Positions 1 to 5,325 of a stretch of 18,078 bases of DNA are shown in pieces. The notes beneath the pieces are model-generated. The model did no database searches and was not told where the DNA came from. It saw nothing but the letters and a program-made list of their open reading frames with translations. The DNA comes from an uncultured Lachnospiraceae bacterium (GTDB lineage: Bacteria > Bacillota > Clostridia > Lachnospirales > Lachnospiraceae). The position numbers and the translations under genes are program-made. The stretch is from positions 1-18,078 of the forward strand of contig CADBTO010000132.1 of assembly GCA_902797565.1 (NCBI GenBank). The letters are read 5' to 3'. Numbering within the stretch: position 1 is the stretch's first letter; each line of letters begins with the position of its first letter.

Positions 1-3000
1 ATGCAGGAGTTTGCGTCCCTGGTTGGGGCGATGGACGTGCTGTCCACACATGACAAGGGGAAGTTCCTGATCGCCCAGGCCACCCTTCCGCTGGACTGGG
101 TCGAAAACCATATGACAAGGGAGCAGGCGGACGAGCTGAAGCTGACCTATTATGAGGCAAAGCGGCAGCTGGCGGATGCCTATATCGAATGGCTGCAAAA
201 ACCGGTTCCGCTGTCCCTTTTGAAAGATAAGAATGCGAACCCGATGGATCTTGCGCTGCGCAAGGAATACGCCGCGCTGCGGCTGCAGCGGCATCCGGCA
301 CTGCGCCTGATTATGGGGATCAGCAGCGTGATGACGACGGCGGCGACCGGGGTCCGGGACGGGCAGTCCGCGTTTTTTAAGGAAACGGGACAGGAATTGG
401 GCGAATATTTATTGGCCGGGGCAGAGCTGGACAGCGAGTACGACCAGAACGTTGGCGAACTTGTGGATGAGATCTATGGGAAAAAGAACTGGGAGTACCT
501 GGATGAGGAAATCGTGAAGGAGTATCTGCGGCGCGTGAATGCTGAGACAGTTGAAGAGAGCTTGGAGGTGTGCAGCAGCATCTATGACGAATCCTATTCG
601 GAGCGGAAGCCGGCGCGGCTTCTGGGGGTTCGTGCAGCCCTTCGGAGGCAGGGAGAGAGGCTTGGGCTGGGCACCGCGGTTTATGATTTCCGGGGGCAGG
701 GCGTCTGGAGCAGCCAGGCGATTCCAACTTCGCTCAGCAAGGAACTGGTCCGGGTGCGGGAACTTTTGAAGCTGGACAAGAGCAAGAATCTTGGAACTTC
801 TGCCGAACGGGAATTCATTGCCGTTCAGGCCTCTGCAAGGAAGCTGCTGGAAGCAAAGACGGACGCAGAAGCGGCAGATGCAATGGGAAAACTCTGGAAA
901 TGGGCTGTGGTCTATCTGGCCAGGCCGTCCATGGAACCTGGTGTGGAGCGGGATCCCATGCGGATGGAATCCGCGCGGAAGATTTTGGCAGAGATTTCTT
1001 CGTTCGTGACCTGGTCTGATTCCATTTATCTGAAGAAGCTGCAGGAGTCCATCCAGTCCATGCCTTCGGATAAACGGCTGGACAAGGAACGCGGCCTGGT
1101 TACGGCGATGGGCAGCGTCTTTGAGGAAGAGCTGAAGAACAAGCTGCTGCTGTCCCAGGGTACGAAGAATGTGGAGCAGATCGTTGCAAAACGCGAGAAG
1201 AGGGAGCGGCGCTTCCGGGATCCGGACGCAAACGCTGTGGAAAAGGGCTTTGAAAATGTCCAGACGATGAAGACCTTCGTGATCCCGGCAAAGCCTGCAG
1301 ATCCGGCGCTATACCCGGCATACCAGCATGAGATTGTTGCAGCGGGGCAGATGTTTGTTGCTTCATACAATAAGCTGATCAGCGCTTGCGAAAGCTATTT
1401 GGCGAAAGAAGAAAAGCCTGCGGAGGAACGCGCAGCCTACCAGAAATACCTGGAAGACGCGAAGCGGGAACTGCATATTGTCCACTTCAAGGTTTCGGAA
1501 TACCTGTCAGGAAATCCACAGGTGAATGTGCAGGAGCAGGAACAGGGGCTCGTGCAGAAGACCTGGGGGGATGTGATTGCGGCACAGCTGAACCTTCGCA
1601 TCCAGATCCAGGCTCCGGACGTGCAGGATGTGGGTGCCGGAACATCCCATGTATATCGGCTGAAAAACCCCCAGGGCCAGTACGAGTATTTCACGAAAGA
1701 GGAAAAACTTCCGCAGACCCCGCTCGGCTGCTGGGAGGATATGCGGGAAGAGGTTCTTGGCCAGAAGAACCTTTCGGCGCGGGCAGAGGAACTTTTGAAG
1801 GAGCTTGACAGGCGGATCAAGACTGAGTTCCAGAGCTTGGAAGATCTGAAAAAGGTCCATCCGGACCAGTCAGTCGCTTTGGATGATACGTATTATATCT
1901 GGTATATTTCGGAGCTGGACCTGATGAACCAGCGGGAATGTGAAAAGCTTCTGGCAGGAAGGAAGGAAGCCAAAGAGAAGGCAGACCAAACAGAATCCCT
2001 GCTCCTCAAATGGTTGGCGGGGCTTGGCGGGGAAGAAGAGGAAGTACGCAAGGTGCTTGCGGCCACTCTGCAGCGGTTCACAAAGTCATTCAATACCTTT
2101 ATGTTTGCGCGGGATGTGGCAAAGATCGAGCCGGGGAAGACGCTTTCAAGCCGGCATGTGGCAACCAGCCGGATGGCGGAGTTCCTTGGGATCGGCAATC
2201 TTTTTGCGTCTTCCCAGACCGCCCTTGTAAAGGACGGGGAAAAAGAAATATACGGGAACCTGATGGAACATGCACAAAACGATGTACCGAACCTGATGTT
2301 GGCGTGGGGCGGCTTTACCTATACCTCCAACGCGGTTGGAGAGCTTGCATCGATGGAAGTTGCGGATATGCTCTTTGGACAGATTGACCGGAAGGAGGAC
2401 AATTTTTCGCATCAGAAGCTGGAGGGGCCGGTTCCGCAGGGAATCCGGGGCAGGGTCATTGTTGACCATGTCAAGGGGATTGACAACAATATGTCCTTTG
2501 GGAACCTGAGTGTGCAGGATCTGAAAAACGGGCAGCAGCAGCTGAAGGCATATGACCGCATGGTCTTGCAGGGGATTCCGCTTGGGATGCGCCAGCGGAT
2601 CCTGCAGCTGGACCGTCCTGCCGTGGAACTGATGCTGGGAGATCTGATTGATGCGCCGGAGATCGATGCGTTCTGCAAGCGGCTGGAGTTTATCCAGGAG
2701 GAAATCCGCAAGGATGATGAGGAATGGGCGAATAAAGCAGACAGCCTCAAATATGATGACCGTTTGGAAGCATGGTTTATGCGGCACGACGACAAGTACC
2801 GTGCGAAGTATTATCATCGCAAGCTGTACGAAAAGGCAGCGAAGGACAAGACGACAGGCCGGACTGTGTCCATCAAGGCACTCCGGGGCGTAGATCCCGG
2901 AACCCTGACCATAGAATCCTATCTGAACGCCGAAAACATGCAGAAATTTAATGAATGGGAAAAGGTCTGGCAGAACCTGAACAAAGACCGGATCCAGGCG

Positions 3001-5199
3001 CACCAGGAGGAAGAGCGCCGGAAGCAGGAAGAGGCGGAGCGCCGGAGGCAGGAAGAAGAGCGCCGGAGACAGGAAGAAGAGCGCCAGAGACAGGAAGAAG
3101 AGCGCCGGAGACAGGAAGAAGAGCGCCAGAGACAGGAAGAAGAGCAGCGCCGGGAGCAGGAGCGTATCGAAGAAGAGCGGCGCCGGGAGCAGGAGCGCAT
3201 TGAAGAAGAAAAGCGCATTGAAGCAGAAGAACGCGCGATGAAGGAAGCCGAGGAGAAGGAGCTGGCACGGATTGCCGAGGAAAAGCGGCTTTTGGAGCAA
3301 AAGCGCGAGGAGGAACGCGCGATCCGGCGGGCGAAAGAAGAGGCGTTCCGGGCACAGCTGCGCCGGGAGCAGGAAGAGCGCGAGGCGCAGCGCAGGCGCT
3401 GGAAAGAGGAAGCGCGGATTGCAAAAGAAAAGTACGAGCAGGCAGAGCGCGAGGCAGAGGAGCGCGAGCGACTGGCAGACGAAGAAGTAAAGCGGGAAGT
3501 GGAGGAATACTTCCGGCGCAAAGCGGAACTGGAAGCGGAGCGGGAGCGCGAGAAGGAGCGCAGGAAAATCGAGGAGCAGCAGCGGAAGGAGCGCGAGCGC
3601 ATCGCCCGTGAGGAGCAGGAGAAGGAGCGGCAGCGGATCCGCGAAGAGGTATACGCGGAAATGCAAAGGCGCATGGAGATCGAGAAGCAGCAGGCGAAGG
3701 AGGCGCACTGGGACGAACTCCGGCATGCGGGCGCGCAGGTCCGCGGCTTTGACGAGAATTATTTCCTTCAGCAGCGGGGCGGTTATGTGGAGGACAAGGA
3801 TCTCTTCCTCTATGGGAAGGGTATTGACAAGGCGAGGCAGGAAGACCTTTCCACGATTCCGGAAGGCGGGCTGAAAAACGTGCTTCTGGCATTGATGGAG
3901 GTGGATCCGGAGTATCTGCAGCATGTGCTGGTCGCGCATATGAAAGGGACGAACGAATACGCGTCGGCAAACCTGTTTGACCAGGATGCAAAGCCCGTGA
4001 TGATCACGCTGCGGAAAACCCGCATTGGCCAGGATCGCAAGGCGATCTGGATCCATATGCTGGAAAAAGCGATTGCGATTATGGTGGAAAAGACCGGCGA
4101 AGGCGGGCAGAAGCAGATCCGGAAGCTGGAAGATGCGAAGGTGCCGTGGCCGGCTGAGAAGCGCACGGCTGAGATTCCCGGGGATACGATGGATCTGGAA
4201 CAGGATCTTGCAGTCAAACTCCTGTTCGGGTCCGGTGACGGCGAGGTTGCGCAGATCGGGAAGAAGGTGCAGGAGCTTGCCGGGCTGATCCAGGAAATGG
4301 GCTTTGCAGAGGCAAAGGCAGAGTTCTTCCGCCGCGAGGAGCAGAGGCGCAAGGATGCGGAGCAGGCAAGGCTGGATGCGTTCTTAAAACGTGAGGCGGA
4401 AGAAAAGCAGCGCCGCGAAGAAGCGGAGCAGAAGAAGCGCGAGCAGATCCGGCTTAATGAGGAAAAGAAACAGCGGGAAGAAGAGGAGAAGCGCCGGCGC
4501 GAGGAAGAGCGGAAGCAGATGAAGCAGAGGCAGATGGCGTTCCTGGACGAGGCGGCGCGCTACTCCCCGCTTTGGGAAGCAGACAGGGCATTCCCCTGCT
4601 TTGATGGCAAGTTCCGGGAAACTGCCGCCTATCCATATGATGCCCGGCTTTATGGAGAAAAGAACGTGGCGGAACTTTCTGATCTGGGCGGCGCCAAGGA
4701 TGGTTTCCTGATGCCGGTCCTTACGGATATTCTGAAGACGAACCCGGCGTTCGTGTACGGGACGCTTGTCCGGTTTCAGAACCGGCAGGTTGCTGCTGTA
4801 CAGCTGCATGACGCAGATGGGCTTCCGGTCCATGTCTATGTAACGGTTTCCACCTTTGACAAAGCGTCCCCCAAGGCGCTTTGGGTGCAGGTTCTTGAAA
4901 AGGCAGCTGCAGCGATGGTGGAGCAGACGGAAAACGGGCTGCAGTACCGGGCCGCGGACCAGTGGATCGAAGAGGGGTCTCTTTCGGTGGGAAGCCTCCA
5001 GGGCGAAAACCGCCAGCTGGCGATGCAGCTGATCTTCGGCCTGCAGGCAGAGCAGAAAGCCGCTGCCGCCCTGAAAGGCGGGGAAGAGGGCGCGCAGGAG
5101 CTTTTGAAGCTTCGGGAAGCGGAAGAGGCACAGCGCGTGGAAATCCGCGCCCGCCGCGAAAAGGAGTGGGCAGCGAAGAATGAAGATGACGCGGAGTAA
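1..5199 (+). CDS. Giant multidomain protein: helical modules, kinase-like domain, coiled coil, two degenerate calpain-like domains (5' partial)
   Basis: The reading frame is open from base 1 to TAA at 5197-5199 (1732 codons visible). The ATG at base 1 is probably internal: residues 1-190 align without shift to residues 384-570 of the next giant, sharing an LQRHPA motif at 95-100 versus 478-483. About 380 N-terminal residues may therefore lie upstream. Visible layout: helical region 1-440; a Y-x6-C helical module near 456-500; a kinase-like module about 690-900 with DRKEDN (796-801) and IDNNMSFG (827-834); a highly charged E/R/Q coiled coil about 1000-1235; calpain-like domain A about 1240-1420; a second charged helix about 1440-1510; calpain-like domain B about 1518-1695; a charged tail. 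No signal peptide or membrane segment is visible, so it appears cytoplasmic or is a cargo protein. Function is unknown; an effector or scaffold is an inference. The gene is certain; the domain names are moderate to low confidence. Confidence 0.93.
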   Translation: MQEFASLVGAMDVLSTHDKGKFLIAQATLPLDWVENHMTREQADELKLTYYEAKRQLADAYIEWLQKPVPLSLLKDKNANPMDLALRKEYAALRLQRHPALRLIMGISSVMTTAATGVRDGQSAFFKETGQELGEYLLAGAELDSEYDQNVGELVDEIYGKKNWEYLDEEIVKEYLRRVNAETVEESLEVCSSIYDESYSERKPARLLGVRAALRRQGERLGLGTAVYDFRGQGVWSSQAIPTSLSKELVRVRELLKLDKSKNLGTSAEREFIAVQASARKLLEAKTDAEAADAMGKLWKWAVVYLARPSMEPGVERDPMRMESARKILAEISSFVTWSDSIYLKKLQESIQSMPSDKRLDKERGLVTAMGSVFEEELKNKLLLSQGTKNVEQIVAKREKRERRFRDPDANAVEKGFENVQTMKTFVIPAKPADPALYPAYQHEIVAAGQMFVASYNKLISACESYLAKEEKPAEERAAYQKYLEDAKRELHIVHFKVSEYLSGNPQVNVQEQEQGLVQKTWGDVIAAQLNLRIQIQAPDVQDVGAGTSHVYRLKNPQGQYEYFTKEEKLPQTPLGCWEDMREEVLGQKNLSARAEELLKELDRRIKTEFQSLEDLKKVHPDQSVALDDTYYIWYISELDLMNQRECEKLLAGRKEAKEKADQTESLLLKWLAGLGGEEEEVRKVLAATLQRFTKSFNTFMFARDVAKIEPGKTLSSRHVATSRMAEFLGIGNLFASSQTALVKDGEKEIYGNLMEHAQNDVPNLMLAWGGFTYTSNAVGELASMEVADMLFGQIDRKEDNFSHQKLEGPVPQGIRGRVIVDHVKGIDNNMSFGNLSVQDLKNGQQQLKAYDRMVLQGIPLGMRQRILQLDRPAVELMLGDLIDAPEIDAFCKRLEFIQEEIRKDDEEWANKADSLKYDDRLEAWFMRHDDKYRAKYYHRKLYEKAAKDKTTGRTVSIKALRGVDPGTLTIESYLNAENMQKFNEWEKVWQNLNKDRIQAHQEEERRKQEEAERRRQEEERRRQEEERQRQEEERRRQEEERQRQEEEQRREQERIEEERRREQERIEEEKRIEAEERAMKEAEEKELARIAEEKRLLEQKREEERAIRRAKEEAFRAQLRREQEEREAQRRRWKEEARIAKEKYEQAEREAEERERLADEEVKREVEEYFRRKAELEAEREREKERRKIEEQQRKERERIAREEQEKERQRIREEVYAEMQRRMEIEKQQAKEAHWDELRHAGAQVRGFDENYFLQQRGGYVEDKDLFLYGKGIDKARQEDLSTIPEGGLKNVLLALMEVDPEYLQHVLVAHMKGTNEYASANLFDQDAKPVMITLRKTRIGQDRKAIWIHMLEKAIAIMVEKTGEGGQKQIRKLEDAKVPWPAEKRTAEIPGDTMDLEQDLAVKLLFGSGDGEVAQIGKKVQELAGLIQEMGFAEAKAEFFRREEQRRKDAEQARLDAFLKREAEEKQRREEAEQKKREQIRLNEEKKQREEEEKRRREEERKQMKQRQMAFLDEAARYSPLWEADRAFPCFDGKFRETAAYPYDARLYGEKNVAELSDLGGAKDGFLMPVLTDILKTNPAFVYGTLVRFQNRQVAAVQLHDADGLPVHVYVTVSTFDKASPKALWVQVLEKAAAAMVEQTENGLQYRAADQWIEEGSLSVGSLQGENRQLAMQLIFGLQAEQKAAAALKGGEEGAQELLKLREAEEAQRVEIRARREKEWAAKNEDDAE
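2068..2700 (+). other. Kinase-like (PI3K / actin-fragmin-kinase-type) module inside the first giant
   Basis: Residues about 690-900 contain, in order, HVATSRMAEFLGIGNLFASS (719-738), a short acidic stretch, GQIDRKEDN (793-801) and GIDNNMSFG (826-834). In the PI3/PI4-kinase and actin-fragmin-kinase-like folds the catalytic loop reads D-R-H-x-x-N and the metal-binding element is I-D-x-G or I-D-N-D. Here the loop has Asp796 and Asn801 but Lys798 in place of His, and Asp828 is present in the second element. I could not identify the ATP-binding lysine with confidence. The module may be an active kinase, a pseudokinase, or a fold of different function. The second giant lacks it. Confidence 0.5.
3013..3210 (+). 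repeat. In-frame tandem repeats (21-bp, then 33-bp units) encoding a charged coiled coil
   Basis: A 21-bp unit of the form gagcgccRgaRRcaggaagaR occurs at 3013-3033 and then, after one extra codon, five times back to back at 3037-3141. It encodes the heptad E-R-(R/Q)-(R/K)-Q-E-E. It is followed by two copies of a 33-bp unit at 3145-3177 and 3178-3210 (core RREQERIEEE). Some units are identical (3058-3078 equals 3100-3120; 3079-3099 equals 3121-3141), which suggests recent slippage or recombination. The seven-residue period is what a continuous coiled coil needs, so copy-number change would alter rod length without breaking frame. The less regular charged helix continues to about 3710. Confidence 0.92.
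3718..4320 (+). repeat. Calpain-like domain copy A (first giant), catalytic Cys absent
   Basis: Residues about 1240-1440. An LFLYGKG segment leads into the equivalent of the calpain (C2) active-site helix: calpains have G-D-C-(W/Y)-(F/L) followed by A-A-L and E/D-x-P, while here it is E1288-G1289-G1290-L, with D-P-E-Y starting exactly 13 residues after the Cys-equivalent Gly. A beta segment (KPVMITLRKT) and IWIHMLEKA (Trp1350) match the calpain LW-x-x-L-L-E-K-A signature. The downstream His and Asn half of a protease is not visible; the domain ends in LAVKLLFGSG. Binding or scaffold role is inferred. Confidence 0.5.
4552..5100 (+). repeat. Calpain-like domain copy B (first giant), catalytic Cys absent
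   Basis: Residues about 1518-1700. A second copy of the same domain: D1567-G1568-F-L replaces the D-C-W-L of calpains, N-P-A-F lies 13 residues on, then LPVHVYVTVSTF and LWVQVLEKAAAAM (Trp1628). It closes with LAMQLIFGLQ. Order and spacing match copy A and the copy in the second giant, so the three are homologous by inspection. Cys is replaced by Gly, and no HxY or NPWG-like element follows. Confidence 0.5.
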
Positions 5200-5213
5200 T
5201 CCGTAAGTTTTGC

Positions 5214-5242
5214 TTGACCACGGGGCTGGCAAAGAATATAAT
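5214..5242 (+). promoter_or_regulatory. Sigma-A-type promoter for the second giant gene
   Basis: TTGACC at 5214-5219 and a perfect TATAAT at 5237-5242 are separated by 17 bp. It sits 15 bases after the upstream stop codon and predicts a transcript start near 5249. The second giant can therefore be transcribed independently of the first. Confidence 0.8.
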
Positions 5243-5244
5243 GA

Positions 5245-5276
5245 ACCAGGAGGATTTGGCTGCAAATCCTCCTGGT
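5245..5276 (+). promoter_or_regulatory. Perfect 13-bp inverted repeat with decoy Shine-Dalgarno at the 5' end of the leader RNA
   Basis: ACCAGGAGGATTT (5245-5257) and AAATCCTCCTGGT (5264-5276) are exact complements around a 6-nt loop. The left arm begins just after the -10 box, so an RNA starting near 5249 would still form about 9 bp. No T-run follows, so it is unlikely to be an intrinsic terminator. The left arm holds AGGAGGAT and the right arm the matching anti-Shine-Dalgarno ATCCTCCT. It could act as an RNA switch (see findings) or as a DNA operator overlapping the start site. Confidence 0.75.
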
Positions 5277-5311
5277 GCATATGTGTCCCTAGCCTAAACA
5301 GGATAGTTGAT

Positions 5312-5325
5312 AGGAGGATCTGGCT
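5312..5325 (+). promoter_or_regulatory. Ribosome binding site of the second giant, repeat of the upstream hairpin arm
   Basis: AGGAGG at 5312-5317, 8 bases before ATG 5326, fixes the start. The 14 bases 5312-5325 repeat 5248-5261 with one mismatch (C5320 versus T5256), so ATCCTCCT at 5266-5273 can pair with either copy. Confidence 0.85.

Noticed and set aside
3013..3210. Tandem repeats as a CRISPR array
   Set aside because: Units are contiguous with no spacers and are in frame within a coding sequence.
2146..4056. Long minus-strand open frame (636 codons) opposite the first giant
   Set aside because: It mirrors the coiled-coil region, where GAR/CGC/CAG codons give stop-free antisense frames. 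Its translation is low-complexity Leu/Pro/Phe, it has no RBS, and the + strand frame is coherent protein.
5245..5276. Inverted repeat as an intrinsic terminator of the first giant
   Set aside because: No T-run follows and it lies downstream of a good promoter, at the transcript start of the next gene.
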